A stretch of 64,000 nt of DNA from Acidobacteriaceae bacterium (lineage in GTDB: Bacteria; Acidobacteriota; Terriglobia; Terriglobales; Acidobacteriaceae), in assembly GCA_027452245.1 (NCBI GenBank), contig DAIDGW010000090.1, positions 19,053 through 83,052 of the forward strand, read 5' to 3'. This document shows, piece by piece, positions 1-9,766 of the stretch (the stretch's first letter is position 1; every line of letters starts with the position of its first letter). The translations under genes and the position numbers were made by a program. The notes under the pieces were generated by a model. That model did no database searches and was not told the DNA's origin. It was given only the letters and a program-made list of their open reading frames with translations.

Positions 1-770
<770 letters not shown>

Positions 771-913
771 ACGGAGTGCCGTCATTCCGAAGAGCTATGC
801 GACCGGAAATCCGCTTCCATTCGGACGGAAAAGCAGATTCTCGCCGCTGGCGCTCGGAACGATAAACTTCGAAGGCAATTTCCGTACTGCACACTAGAGC
901 GGACCGGCCGCGC

Positions 914-2542
914 TTACTGCGGCGTTGCCTTTTCCATGAACCCTGCTTCGGCGGACTTCATTTTCTTCAAGCCATCCATCGGCAGGTAGACCATGTGTCC
1001 GGATTCGAACGTCGCGTAGGAAATATTGTCGCGATATTTCTGAGGCAGATCGAGATGGTTCATGGTGTAGTTCGCGGCAGCAAAGGGCGTCGCCAGATCG
1101 TAATAGCCTTCCATCACCAGAACCTTCAGGTACGGATTTTTTACGATCGCCTGGCGTAATGCGGTCGCTGTGTCGGGGAATCCCTTGATAGCCGATCCCC
1201 AATTCCACTTGTCGAACCCGGCATCACGAGCCATGACGTTGTAAGACATGTCAACCTTGTATCCGAGTTCGGTGCGCAAATAGTTGTTGAACACCGAAGT
1301 GAAAGGCGGACCGGTTTCCGAGCCCGTGGGATCGTAATAGGGCGTATCCATGAATCCATTGGGATCGGGGCCGGTATAGCGTCCGTCGAGGCGGCCGACG
1401 CGCAGTTTCTGGTCCTGCAAGAGGTAGTGCGTGAACTCGCGGACGTTGACTCGCAAATCGGCCTGGTCAATCACTTCTTTGGTAAGCCCGGTGAAACGCG
1501 CGAGCTGGTCGATAATCTTTTGCCGCTCGTCCGGCGTCAGCGCGTCGCCTTTGGCCAGCGCTTGCGCATAATCCGTCGAGGCGAACTGCTCCGATTCCTG
1601 ACGGGCGCGGTTCATGTCCTGCTCAAGATCAGGGGCGAGCTTGTGATGGTAACCGGCGATTGAGGTAAACGACGGGAGCAGGAAAATATAGGGTTGGTCG
1701 TTGGTCTTGTTATCTTCCAGCGTCTCGAAATTTAGTACCATCGAGAGCAGCGTGATGCCGTTGAACGAAATGCCACGATCGGCGAGGTATCCGGAAACCC
1801 CGGCCGCGCGCGTCGTCCCATAGCTCTCGCCGAACATGAATAGCGGAGAAGACCAGCGCTCGTTGCGGCTTATATAGAGCCGGATGAATTCGCCGAAAGA
1901 TTCAATATCTCCCTGCACTCCCCAGAATTTCTTGAACATTTCAGGATCGGCGGCGCGGCTGAAGCCAGTGCCGATGGCGTCGATCATGACGATGTCGCTT
2001 CGATCGAGCAGAGTGTAGGGATTATCTTCGATGTGATAGGGCGCCGGGGGCATGAATCCGTTGGCTTGCAGGACGACGCGCTTGGGACCGAGCGCTCCCA
2101 TGTGCAGCCAGATGGAAGCGGATCCCGGTCCGCCGTTGAAGGCGAAGGTCAGCCGACGCTTCGCTGGATCCTGGCCGTCGAGCGTGTACGCCACGTAGAA
2201 CATTTCGGCCTCAATCTTTCCATCCTGGCGCTTGATGGGGAGGCGTCCGGTGGTGGCTGTGTATTTGAGCAGTTTTCCGTCAACGGTGATCTGGTGATGC
2301 GTGATCACCGGAGCCGTTTCAGTCATGTCGTAGTGCTCGTCTTTTTCCTTATCGGGCGGCCCCGGGTGCGGTTCCTGATTTGGTTCCGGAGTGGCTTCCG
2401 GCTTGCCCTCCGGCGTTTTCTCTGCCGGTTGAATGGCAGCCTGCTTCTTGTTCGCAGGAGTCTTTGGCGGTTCAGGTTGTTGGGCCAGTGCAGCGGAAAG
2501 AATCAGGACGACGACGGAAAAACTAGCAAGCAATCGATTCAT
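914..2542 (-). CDS. exported S10-family serine carboxypeptidase-like protein
   Basis: A 542-residue protein of the peptidase S10 (serine carboxypeptidase) alpha/beta-hydrolase family. Residues 1-20 form a signal peptide ending LSAALA-QQ, followed by a Pro/Glu/Lys-rich linker to about residue 70, so the enzyme is probably periplasmic or secreted. The oxyanion-hole region NGGPGSAS (about 136-143), the nucleophile in FGESYG (Ser240), an Asp in YYDLATP and a His in SGHMVY give a complete Ser-Asp-His triad. Length is normal for bacterial S10 proteins. It lies 114 bases downstream of glnS on the same strand, probably with its own promoter. The substrate cannot be told from sequence. Confidence 0.9.
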   Translation of the reverse strand: MNRLLASFSVVVLILSAALAQQPEPPKTPANKKQAAIQPAEKTPEGKPEATPEPNQEPHPGPPDKEKDEHYDMTETAPVITHHQITVDGKLLKYTATTGRLPIKRQDGKIEAEMFYVAYTLDGQDPAKRRLTFAFNGGPGSASIWLHMGALGPKRVVLQANGFMPPAPYHIEDNPYTLLDRSDIVMIDAIGTGFSRAADPEMFKKFWGVQGDIESFGEFIRLYISRNERWSSPLFMFGESYGTTRAAGVSGYLADRGISFNGITLLSMVLNFETLEDNKTNDQPYIFLLPSFTSIAGYHHKLAPDLEQDMNRARQESEQFASTDYAQALAKGDALTPDERQKIIDQLARFTGLTKEVIDQADLRVNVREFTHYLLQDQKLRVGRLDGRYTGPDPNGFMDTPYYDPTGSETGPPFTSVFNNYLRTELGYKVDMSYNVMARDAGFDKWNWGSAIKGFPDTATALRQAIVKNPYLKVLVMEGYYDLATPFAAANYTMNHLDLPQKYRDNISYATFESGHMVYLPMDGLKKMKSAEAGFMEKATPQ

Positions 2543-2656
2543 GGATTTTGTCTTTCAAGAGGTATCAGACAGTCACGATTATTGAACAGATAACTGGCAG
2601 AAATTGTACACTCCAGGGAGCAGTCTCGACTGGGGTCAGATCGACAAGCGACGAGC

Positions 2657-4387
2657 CTATCGTCCCCCGTGCTTCTTCTCCACCTTGGCCCAAGTATCCT
2701 TGAGCGCCACTGTGCGATTGAAAACCAGCTTGCCCAGTTGCGAATCTGGATCGACGCAGAAGTATCCAAGACGTTCGAATTGATATCGACTGCCGGGTGC
2801 GGCCTTCGCGAGCGAGGGCTCGAGCTTAGCGTTCGCAATCACTTCCAACGAGTGCGGATTCAGGTTCGCGATGAAATCCTGGCCTGCGGCCGCGTCGTTA
2901 GGATCTTCCTTGCTGAAGAGGTTTTCGTAGATGCGGACTTCTGCATCAATTGCGTGGCTAGCGGAGACCCAGTGAATTGTCGATTTCACCTTCCGGCCAT
3001 CCGGTGCATTGCCACCCTTGGTTGCTGGATCGTAGGCGCAGTGCACTTCGACGACTTCTCCTGCGTCATTTTTCACGACACTGTTGCAGGTAATGAAATA
3101 TCCGTAGCGGAGGCGCACTTCGCGTCCGGGCGAGAGGCGGTAATAGCCTTTCGGGGGAACTTCTCGAAAGTCATCCTGCTCGATATAAAGCTCGCGTGAG
3201 AATGGCACTTTTCGCGTGCCGGCCGACGCATCTTCGGGATTATTCACCGCCTCTGCTTCTTCCACCTGGCCTTTGGGATAGTTGTCGATGACAACCTTCA
3301 GGGGCTTGAGGACCGCCATAACCCGCGGCGCTCTCTTGTTGAGGTCTTCGCGCAGGAAATGTTCGAGCATCGCGAGTTCGACGATGCCGTTCGTGCGTGA
3401 AACACCCACCGCCGCGACAAAATTACGGATTGCCTCGGGCGTGTATCCCCGGCGGCGCATGCCGGAAAGCGTAGGCATGCGCGGATCGGTCCATCCCGCG
3501 ACACGTTTTTCATTCACCAGTCGCAGCAGCTTGCGCTTGCTCAGAAGCGTGTAGGTGATCGCCAGACGGTCAAACTCGATCTGCCGCGAAGGGAAAATCC
3601 CCAACTGCTCGATGAACCAGTTGTAGAGCGGTTGGTGGTCGGCGAACTCCAGCGAGCACATCGAATGCGTTACGTTTTCGATCGAATCGGATTGGCCGTG
3701 GGCCCAGTCATAGGTCGCGTAGATACACCACTTATTGCCCGTGCGATGGTGTTCGGCGCGCAGAATGCGGTACATCACCGGATCCCGCATGTTGAGGTTA
3801 GGCGATGCCATATCGATCTTTGCCCGCAACGTGCGCGCGCCGTCGGGAAATTCTCCCGCTTTCATGCGCTGAAATAAATCGAGATTCTCTGCTATCGCCC
3901 GATTGCGATACGGGCTGTTCTTCCCCGGTTCCGTCAGTGTGCCGCGATATTCGCGTACCTGTTCGGCCGTCAGATCGCACACGTAAGCTTTGCCGTCGCG
4001 GATCAGTTTCAACGCCCATTCATAGAGCTGGTCGAAATAATCGGAGGCGTAGCAGAGTCTTTCCCAGTCGAATCCCAGCCAGCGGACATCTTCCTGAATC
4101 GACTCGACGTATTCGGTTTCTTCTTTTTCAGGATTGGTATCGTCAAAGCGCAGATTGGTCTTGCCGCAAAAGTCATCGGCCAGCCCGAAGTCGATGCAGA
4201 TCGCTTTTGCGTGTCCGATGTGGAGGTATCCATTGGGTTCGGGAGGGAAGCGCGTTTGGATCGGAGCCTTGCCATATCTGTTGCTGGATACGTCTTCGGC
4301 CATGATGTCGCGCAGAAAGTTCGAGGGTCGCGACTCAGGCGGGGGGGCGTTGACCGCCACGTCGGCCGCACTATTCGATGTCGTCAT
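2657..4387 (-). CDS. glnS: glutamine--tRNA ligase (GlnRS)
   Basis: Class I aminoacyl-tRNA synthetase that charges tRNA-Gln directly. The 576 residues match the usual bacterial length (about 550) with a short N-terminal extension. The HIGH signature is in [12 protein letters not shown] (HIGH at 56-59), the KMSKS equivalent is LLSKRKL, and the C-terminal half carries the GlnRS anticodon-binding beta-barrels (for example [15 protein letters not shown]). Its presence suggests direct Gln-tRNA formation rather than sole reliance on the amidotransferase route. A small ORF ends 45 bases upstream on the same strand and may be co-transcribed. No T-box-like leader fits in that gap. Confidence 0.97.
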   Translation of the reverse strand: MTTSNSAADVAVNAPPPESRPSNFLRDIMAEDVSSNRYGKAPIQTRFPPEPNGYLHIGHAKAICIDFGLADDFCGKTNLRFDDTNPEKEETEYVESIQEDVRWLGFDWERLCYASDYFDQLYEWALKLIRDGKAYVCDLTAEQVREYRGTLTEPGKNSPYRNRAIAENLDLFQRMKAGEFPDGARTLRAKIDMASPNLNMRDPVMYRILRAEHHRTGNKWCIYATYDWAHGQSDSIENVTHSMCSLEFADHQPLYNWFIEQLGIFPSRQIEFDRLAITYTLLSKRKLLRLVNEKRVAGWTDPRMPTLSGMRRRGYTPEAIRNFVAAVGVSRTNGIVELAMLEHFLREDLNKRAPRVMAVLKPLKVVIDNYPKGQVEEAEAVNNPEDASAGTRKVPFSRELYIEQDDFREVPPKGYYRLSPGREVRLRYGYFITCNSVVKNDAGEVVEVHCAYDPATKGGNAPDGRKVKSTIHWVSASHAIDAEVRIYENLFSKEDPNDAAAGQDFIANLNPHSLEVIANAKLEPSLAKAAPGSRYQFERLGYFCVDPDSQLGKLVFNRTVALKDTWAKVEKKHGGR

Positions 4388-4432
4388 GCATTGAGTTTAT
4401 CGCATGCGAAGTCGCCAGTTTGCTGAGGGGAG

Positions 4433-4657
4433 CTATTGTGTTTCGCGTTTATCAAAGATCATGGCGTACTTTTTGCGGAGGAAGGCCATGCGGGTGCGTA
4501 TTTCGTCCAAGTCGTCCTGCACCAGCGCCTGCAGCAGCGAGAGCATTTCATCCATCTTTTCGGGATCCTGTTCCGCACTGATTTCCGCGCACAATCGACG
4601 TAACAAGTTGTCATTGTGCACGACCCCTCCCGCGAGCGGAATTTCAGATTCGAGCAC
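4433..4657 (-). CDS. small helical protein of unknown function upstream of glnS
   Basis: A 74-residue ORF, almost wholly predicted alpha-helical, with no signal peptide or membrane segment. The pattern LLRRLCAEISAEQDPEKMDEML resembles the 69-residue ORF transcribed divergently at 4797 (ELRIRELC...VRDESEL), so the two look like members of one small protein family. It ends 45 bases before glnS on the same strand. The overlapping plus-strand 200-residue ORF has an unnatural Ser/Arg-rich translation here, which favours this strand. I do not recognise a function. Confidence 0.5.
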   Translation of the reverse strand: MLESEIPLAGGVVHNDNLLRRLCAEISAEQDPEKMDEMLSLLQALVQDDLDEIRTRMAFLRKKYAMIFDKRETQ

Positions 4658-4796
4658 AGAAGCGGGGCCGGCAGGAATACAGGAGATTGCCTACAAAAAT
4701 CCCCTGGGAAATTCTGGGAAGTACAGGGAAACCCTGATGCTGACGGGGAATCCTGCCCATCAACCGCAGCGGCGGATTGGGCACCTTTATGTCTGT

Positions 4797-5006
4797 ATGA
4801 GCAGGGTCCACAATACGGCGGCTGAACTCCGAATCCGAGAGCTCTGCCGCCGGGCCATCGCGGTTCGAGACGAATCAGAGTTGCACGCGATTATGGCCGA
4901 ATTGAGGGCAGAAATAGCCAGCCAAGTGCAAAGCTTGCGGGTCGATGCCGGCAACGCGTTTCTCTCAATGAAGCACGATCTCCCCGAAGATTGGATGAAC
5001 GCGTAG
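4797..5006 (+). CDS. small helical protein of unknown function, divergent from the preceding one
   Basis: The ORF track shows a 200-residue ORF from 4404, but its first part lies antisense to the 74-residue gene and reads like noise. The last 69 residues, starting at ATG 4797 (MSRVHNTAAELRIRELC), are amphipathic helix like the minus-strand neighbour, with a similar Leu-Cys and acidic spacing. No strong ribosome-binding site is visible. It precedes the thiolase by about 157 bases. Function unknown; existence is supported only by composition and by resemblance to the neighbour. Confidence 0.45.
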   Translation: MSRVHNTAAELRIRELCRRAIAVRDESELHAIMAELRAEIASQVQSLRVDAGNAFLSMKHDLPEDWMNA

Positions 5007-5163
5007 TTGTATCGAATTCGGGGGTACTCCGATGCACAGGTCCCTTCTTAGCGTCTGCAACTCTGCGGCTTAGACGCGCAAAATTCTCTCCAGCACGTAT
5101 CCCCATTCCGGGCTTCTGCACCATGCGATGCTCTGCTAGACTCAGAATTTCGGAGGGCAACCC

Positions 5164-6348
5164 TTGCAAGACGTCTACATTCTTTCGGCGGTGCGCACGC
5201 CGATTGCTAAGTTTGGCGGCTCGATGGCATCGTTGACCTCGGCTGACATGGGTGTGGTCGCTGCGCAAGCGGCGATGGAACGGGCTGGCATCGGCCCGCA
5301 GCAGATCGATGAAACTATCATTGGCAATGGCCGGCAGGCGGGTGGGGGCCCGAATGTGGCCCGGCAGATTTCGATCCGCAGCGGCGTTCCGCAGGAAGTA
5401 CCCGCGTTCACGGTCAACCAAGCCTGCGCCTCAGGCATGAAGTCAATCGTTTTGGCCTATCAGTCGATCGTGCTGGGCGAGAGCAACTGCATTCTGGCTG
5501 GTGGCACGGAGTCGATGTCGCGCCTCCCTTACTATCTTGATGGAGCGCGCTGGGGATACCGCCTGGGTGACGGCGAACTGGTTGACGGTATGTATCGCGA
5601 TGGATTCTTCTGTCCCATGGCGAAAATGGTAATGGGGGAAACTGCTGAACTTCTAGCAGAACAGTACAAAATTCCCCGTGAAGAACAAGATGAATACGCG
5701 CTGATGTCTCAGGCGCGCGCCGCGCGGGCGATTGCTGCGGGACGCTTTGAAGACGAAATTGTTCCGGTCACCATTCAGAGCAAAAGAGGATCCACGACCT
5801 TCTCGCGCGATGAGCATCCATTTGCCGAAGCCTCCATGGAGAAACTGGCGAAGCTGTCTCCGGTGTTTGCGAAGACCGGAACCGTCACTGCGGGAAATTC
5901 ATCGGGTATTACCGACGCCGCAGCGGCCGTGGTCGTCGCTGGAGAGCAGTTTGTAAGGCGTAACGGTCTTAAGCCGCTGGCGCGGATTGCGGCGATCACC
6001 TCTGCCGGAGTCGATCCGCGGAAAATGGGCATTGGCCCCGTGCCTGCGATTCGCAAGCTGGAAGAAAAATACAATCTGCGGCTGCATGATTTCGGCCTCA
6101 TCGAGTTGAACGAGGCGTTTGCCGCCCAAGTGCTGGCCTGCGACCGCGACCTGAATTTCAACCGCGACAAGCTGAATGTCAACGGCGGCGCAATTGCGCT
6201 GGGACATCCCATCGGTTGCACGGGAACGCGAATTATCGTCACTCTGATTCATGAGATGCGCAAGCGCAATACCCGCAAGGGACTGGCAACGTTGTGCGTC
6301 AGCGGCGGCATGGGCATGGCGCTGGCACTCGAGAACGGCGATTCGTAA
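5164..6348 (+). CDS. acetyl-CoA C-acetyltransferase (thiolase)
   Basis: A 394-residue biosynthetic-type thiolase that condenses two acetyl-CoA or cleaves acetoacetyl-CoA in the cytoplasm. The nucleophilic cysteine is Cys88 in NQACASGMK, the catalytic His is in LGHPIGCTG, and the second Cys is in CVSGGMGMA at the C-terminus. The start is TTG at 5164, preceded by GGAGGG at about 5152-5157 with proper spacing; no ATG fits the conserved N-terminus (DVYILSAVRTPIAKF). It stands alone, so whether it serves polyhydroxyalkanoate, mevalonate-type or fatty-acid metabolism cannot be read from context. Confidence 0.95.
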   Translation: MQDVYILSAVRTPIAKFGGSMASLTSADMGVVAAQAAMERAGIGPQQIDETIIGNGRQAGGGPNVARQISIRSGVPQEVPAFTVNQACASGMKSIVLAYQSIVLGESNCILAGGTESMSRLPYYLDGARWGYRLGDGELVDGMYRDGFFCPMAKMVMGETAELLAEQYKIPREEQDEYALMSQARAARAIAAGRFEDEIVPVTIQSKRGSTTFSRDEHPFAEASMEKLAKLSPVFAKTGTVTAGNSSGITDAAAAVVVAGEQFVRRNGLKPLARIAAITSAGVDPRKMGIGPVPAIRKLEEKYNLRLHDFGLIELNEAFAAQVLACDRDLNFNRDKLNVNGGAIALGHPIGCTGTRIIVTLIHEMRKRNTRKGLATLCVSGGMGMALALENGDS

Positions 6349-6482
6349 GCCGTCATGAGGCCCACGATTTGCGGGAAGCGGCAGTTATTTTGTGCCTGCT
6401 TTCTGGTATGCTTCCGACCGGCCAAGCTTTCAAGGCGATCCCCCCAGGGCCTAAGACAGATCAACCTTCAGGAGAACACGTT

Positions 6483-7112
6483 ATGAAGCAGCAGGCAGTT
6501 CGAATATTATGTGCCCTGGTTTGCGTTTGGAGCGGCAGCTACGCGCTGGCGCAAACAGAATTTTCCGCAGACATCGTGGCAAACGAGGCACACAACACGC
6601 ATCCTGCGAAGATTTATATGGGCAAAGAGAAAATGCGCATCGAGCCTAAAGAGAACGATGCGCGTGGGCAAGCCGCCGTCATCGTGGACCCGGTCGCGCA
6701 CACGGCCGCGGTTCTGATGCCGGCGCAGCATATGTACATGGAGATGCCGCAGCAGATGGCGATGCGCCGGACCATGAATACGTTCCATGTCGCAGATCCG
6801 GAAAACGCCTGTACCCAATGGCTTGAAATAGAACAGAATAAAGGCGGCAGTTGTCATAAGGTTGGGAGCGAGACGGTGAACGGACGCAGCACGATCAAGT
6901 ATGAAGGGACTAACGCCAAGGGCGAAACGGCCCAAGTATGGATCGATCCCAAGCTGCATTTCCCCATCAAGTGGGTCAGTTCCAACGGCCAGTCGGGCGG
7001 GTTGCAGAATATTCAGGAAGGTTCGCAACCGGCCAGCCTGTTCGAAATTCCATCGGATTATCGCAAGATGGATATGGGAGGCATGATGATGGGCCACCAA
7101 CCGCCTCAGTGA
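6483..7112 (+). CDS. exported DUF4412-like protein
   Basis: The ORF-track start at 6294 lies inside the thiolase. The supported start is ATG 6483 with AGGAG about 9 bases upstream, giving 209 residues. Residues 1-24 are a signal peptide (ending YALA-QTEF). The rest looks like the LolA-like/DUF4412 beta-fold: a short ligand-exposed sheet (KIYMGKEKMRIE), a VDPVAHTAAVLMP strand and a late IDPKLHFPIKW strand. The C-terminus is rich in Met, Gly and His (MDMGGMMMGHQPP), which might bind metal (inference). It is followed by a strong terminator, so it ends a transcription unit. Confidence 0.75.
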   Translation: MKQQAVRILCALVCVWSGSYALAQTEFSADIVANEAHNTHPAKIYMGKEKMRIEPKENDARGQAAVIVDPVAHTAAVLMPAQHMYMEMPQQMAMRRTMNTFHVADPENACTQWLEIEQNKGGSCHKVGSETVNGRSTIKYEGTNAKGETAQVWIDPKLHFPIKWVSSNGQSGGLQNIQEGSQPASLFEIPSDYRKMDMGGMMMGHQPPQ

Positions 7113-7160
7113 GTCCAACACCAGGCAGGATTCCAACGGCGAGGTCGCATTCGCGGATTG

Positions 7161-7195
7161 AAAAAAGGGAAGGCTGCTGAAGCTTTCCCTTTTTT
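7161..7195. terminator. intrinsic terminator, T/A-flanked on both sides
   Basis: AAAAAAGGGAAGGCT pairs with AGCTTTCCCTTTTTT across a five-base loop, with one G-U wobble. The A-tract at the 5' side and T-tract at the 3' side mean it can act in both directions. It closes the DUF4412-like gene. Confidence 0.88.
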
Positions 7196-7317
7196 AGCCG
7201 AAGGAAACCCTTTGTCCTGCGAAATTCGTTAGGCGTTGCGGCCAACCCGACCGCGTTGACGCTGGCAAAATACCGATTCTATACTTCTACTTGGCTTGTC
7301 CGCCGGTTGGAGTTTGG

Positions 7318-8097
7318 ATGTCCCTATCAGCAGTAATCGTGGACGACGAGCAGCTTGCCCGCGATGAACTCGCCTATCTGCTCAAGAATGCCGGCGACGT
7401 TGATATCGTTGCCCAAGGCAAGAACGGCCTTGAGGCCGTCAATTTGATAAAAGAACATAATCCGGATTTGGTATTTCTCGATGTCCAGATGCCGGGATTG
7501 GACGGATTCGGCGTCATCAAGAAGCTCTTAGACAAGCGCGTTCCCCTGCCGAAAATTGTTTTTGCCACTGCCTTTGACCAATACGCGGTGAAGGCTTTTG
7601 AAGTGAATGCAGTCGATTATCTTCTGAAACCCTTTGATAAGAAGCGCGTGGCACAGTCGCTGCAGAAGGCGCGAGCCCAGCAGGAAAACGAGAACACTCC
7701 GGCGGAGAAAATTGAGAGTTTAGTAAGAATGCTGGAGTCACAGAAGCCGCAGACTTCCAAGATTCTAATTCGGGCTATGGGACGGATGCTGCTGGTAGAT
7801 CAGAAAGAGATCTGCTATGCCTCCATTGAAGATGGCGTGATTTCTGTCGTGACCGCAGGGGCGAATGGGATCGAAGGGCATTCGAACTGCCGGACCTTGG
7901 AAGAGTTGCTCGACAGCCTCGATCCGAATCTATTCTGGCGCGCTCACCGCAGCTTTCTGGTGAATATCAACCGTATCCGGGAAGTCGTACCCTGGTTTAA
8001 AAGTTCCTATCAATTGCGAATGGACGACAAAAAGCAGACCGAGATTCCCGTCAGCCGGGCGCAGACGCGGCGTTTGCGCGAGTTGTTTGGTCTCTAG
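7318..8097 (+). CDS. LytTR-family response regulator (LytR/AlgR type)
   Basis: A 259-residue two-domain DNA-binding response regulator. Residues 4-120 are a receiver domain with acidic pocket VDDEQ, phosphoacceptor Asp55 in LVFLDVQMPG and the conserved Lys in YLLKPFDKK. Residues about 155-259 are a LytTR domain (LFWRAHRSFLVNINRI). The start is taken at ATG 7318 with GGAG about 7 bases upstream rather than the track start at 7291. No LytS-type kinase is adjacent, so it is an orphan here; the next gene is convergent. Confidence 0.93.
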   Translation: MSLSAVIVDDEQLARDELAYLLKNAGDVDIVAQGKNGLEAVNLIKEHNPDLVFLDVQMPGLDGFGVIKKLLDKRVPLPKIVFATAFDQYAVKAFEVNAVDYLLKPFDKKRVAQSLQKARAQQENENTPAEKIESLVRMLESQKPQTSKILIRAMGRMLLVDQKEICYASIEDGVISVVTAGANGIEGHSNCRTLEELLDSLDPNLFWRAHRSFLVNINRIREVVPWFKSSYQLRMDDKKQTEIPVSRAQTRRLRELFGL

Positions 8098-8294
8098 AAC
8101 ATCCTCTGGGAAATGCGGGAACTGCTGCTTTGTCTGCTGCGGCTTGGCTGCAGCGCTGTGGGCGCCCGAAGATTGTTCTGCCTGCTCGACCATAGCAAAA
8201 AGACCGTCGATCAGATTGCCTGTGTACATACGAAAGGGCGGACAGAAAAGGGCGACGTGAAAACGGCTGCCGCCCTACCCTTCTGGTGCAAGGA

Positions 8295-9455
8295 CTAGAC
8301 CGCCAAAGCCTCCAACTCACTACGATTTCGGATGACCAGAGTGCTTCCTTCGAACCGAATCAGCTCTTTCCGACGCAATTCACTGAGCAATCGCGTTACC
8401 GTTTCCCGAGACGAACCAATCCGTTGGGCCATCTCTTCGTGAGTCATGGGGTTCTGCACCCGCACTTCGTCCAAATTGGGAAAGTCTAGAGTGCATGACA
8501 GCAACAAGCGAATCAGCTTTCCCGCTGCAGAGCGTGAGAGAAACAGGTCATGAATGTCGCGGCAGGCCGCTTGAAAATCACGGCTCAGAAATTGCGCCAC
8601 CCGATTTCCTACTTCGCTGTAGGAATTTAGCAAGTGAGAAAACCGCTTGCGGTCGATGAAGTTAACTTGGCAGGGGGTTGACGTCTCCGCGGTCACTTCG
8701 TAGCCCTGTCCGGAAATAGCCGCGCTGAGACCCAAGGCTTCTCCGGAATTAGCATGCTTCAGGACCAGGATTTTGCCACCATGCGATGTGGTGGAGAGTC
8801 GGACTCGGCCGGAGCACAAAAAATATATACCGCGCGGCATCTGTCCTTCGACGAAGAGTATGGCTCCGGCGGGATATGTATTTCGCTGGCTAACCTCTTC
8901 CAAGGCGCCAAGTACCGGCTGGGAAAAGGAACAGAAGAACGATGGTTGAGTGCAGGAACATTCGGCACAGCTTTCAATGATGGCAAGACCATAAGGGGTT
9001 TTCACTTCGGCATTCTCCGGGCGGGGCTGCATTTTGTTACGTTGCGAGCAAGAGCATGATCGAGTGGTGCTTTTCGGTAAAAAATGTGCGGAACTGGCAA
9101 GCAGAGCGCGCGCGTGCGCGCGCGTGTTTTGATTCGCACTCTGGGCCGCGGCTATGAGATCCCACGCGGCCGTGAGGTCCCTTTTCCGTTCCCAATGCAT
9201 AAAGCGAGCGAACACGTACATTGGATCAATTTCTTCGCAATCGGTGCTGGGATCGAGGTACTCGGGCAGGTAATCGCTGCTCTCCAATGGCTCGACCTGC
9301 ACATCGCTTTGGTAAGGACGCTCAGACCATTCGGTCAACGGATGAGGATCTTCAGCCTCATCCGGGTGAGGCGATGGGAGAATTGCGAGGTCCGCATCCG
9401 GAAGTTGACCGGAACAGTGGGAGTCCCCAGGCCGCCATGGGTTTTGTAGTAACAC
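8295..9455 (-). CDS. Crp/Fnr-family transcription regulator with N-terminal extension and cysteine cluster
   Basis: The C-terminal about 230 residues are a cyclic-nucleotide-binding-like domain (YPAGAILFVEGQMPRGIYFL) and a Crp helix-turn-helix (EEMAQRIGSSRETVTRLL). Just before the sensor domain is CAECSCTQPSFFC, a cysteine spacing reminiscent of Fnr-type Fe-S or redox-sensing proteins (inference). The ORF carries about 140 extra N-terminal residues, acidic then helical (HWERKRDLTAAWDLIAAAQ). The GTG start at 9455 has GGAG about 9 bases upstream, which supports the long form; a shorter 245-residue form could start at ATG 9032. The gene is preceded by an intergenic region with several inverted repeats. 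Confidence 0.87.
   Translation of the reverse strand: MLLQNPWRPGDSHCSGQLPDADLAILPSPHPDEAEDPHPLTEWSERPYQSDVQVEPLESSDYLPEYLDPSTDCEEIDPMYVFARFMHWERKRDLTAAWDLIAAAQSANQNTRAHARALLASSAHFLPKSTTRSCSCSQRNKMQPRPENAEVKTPYGLAIIESCAECSCTQPSFFCSFSQPVLGALEEVSQRNTYPAGAILFVEGQMPRGIYFLCSGRVRLSTTSHGGKILVLKHANSGEALGLSAAISGQGYEVTAETSTPCQVNFIDRKRFSHLLNSYSEVGNRVAQFLSRDFQAACRDIHDLFLSRSAAGKLIRLLLSCTLDFPNLDEVRVQNPMTHEEMAQRIGSSRETVTRLLSELRRKELIRFEGSTLVIRNRSELEALAV
9106..9127. other. 22-bp alternating purine-pyrimidine tract inside the Crp/Fnr gene
   Basis: GCGCGCGCGTGCGCGCGCGTGT is strictly alternating and is the kind of sequence that can adopt Z-DNA. It encodes part of an Ala/Arg-rich helix in the N-terminal extension. 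It may also be a slippage-prone site. Confidence 0.6.
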
Positions 9456-9601
9456 TCTTCCTGACTCCTGCAGTCCGTATTGGGTTCAATATTGGGGAGG
9501 ACTGAGCCGTTTCGCTGCGAACATCAATCAGGAATGCTCACAGGAAATGGCCTACTAGTGCACACGCGGTTCCAAAACGGTCTGCTGGAATAAGCGCCCA
9601 A

Positions 9602-9617
9602 GTTCCCTATTTGGAAC
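9602..9617. promoter_or_regulatory. inverted repeat GTTCC-N6-GGAAC upstream of the Crp/Fnr gene
   Basis: A perfect 5-bp dyad with a 6-bp spacer, 147 bases upstream of the GTG start on the minus strand. It is compatible with a dimeric repressor or activator site. Short arms make chance a real alternative. Confidence 0.35.
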
Positions 9618-9655
9618 AAGTTTTGGTTGTGGGCAGCGCGATCCGTATTGGCGAT

Positions 9656-9690
9656 TGCCGAAATATCGGCAGGCTGCCGACATTTCGGCA
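9656..9690. promoter_or_regulatory. tandem palindromes TGCCGA-N4-TCGGCA (two copies, 19-bp centre spacing)
   Basis: Two copies of the same 16-bp palindrome occupy 9656-9671 and 9675-9690, between the sigma-54 activator (stop 9767) and the Crp/Fnr gene (start 9455). The spacing of about two helical turns suits cooperative binding of two dimers. The same hexamers occur again with wider spacing upstream of the sigma-54 activator (12451 and 12484). No T-tract follows on either strand, which argues against a simple terminator. Nothing else in 9456-9766 is callable. Confidence 0.5.
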
Positions 9691-9766
9691 GTCCGAACGT
9701 GGGGAGAGCTTAAGGTAATGCAAGCCGGACGCGAGCGTTTGTCTAGGCCCGTTTCGCGGCACGCCG

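Noticed and set aside
4388-4432. T-box leader for glnS
   Set aside because: Too short and no specifier or terminator/antiterminator structure; T-boxes are also typical of Firmicutes.
4404-4796. N-terminal part of the 200-residue plus-strand ORF
   Set aside because: Lies antisense to the 74-residue gene; Ser/Arg-rich noise. Only the last 69 residues look protein-like.
9456-9766. sigma-54 promoter for the Crp/Fnr gene
   Set aside because: No GG-N10-GC element was found on the minus strand.
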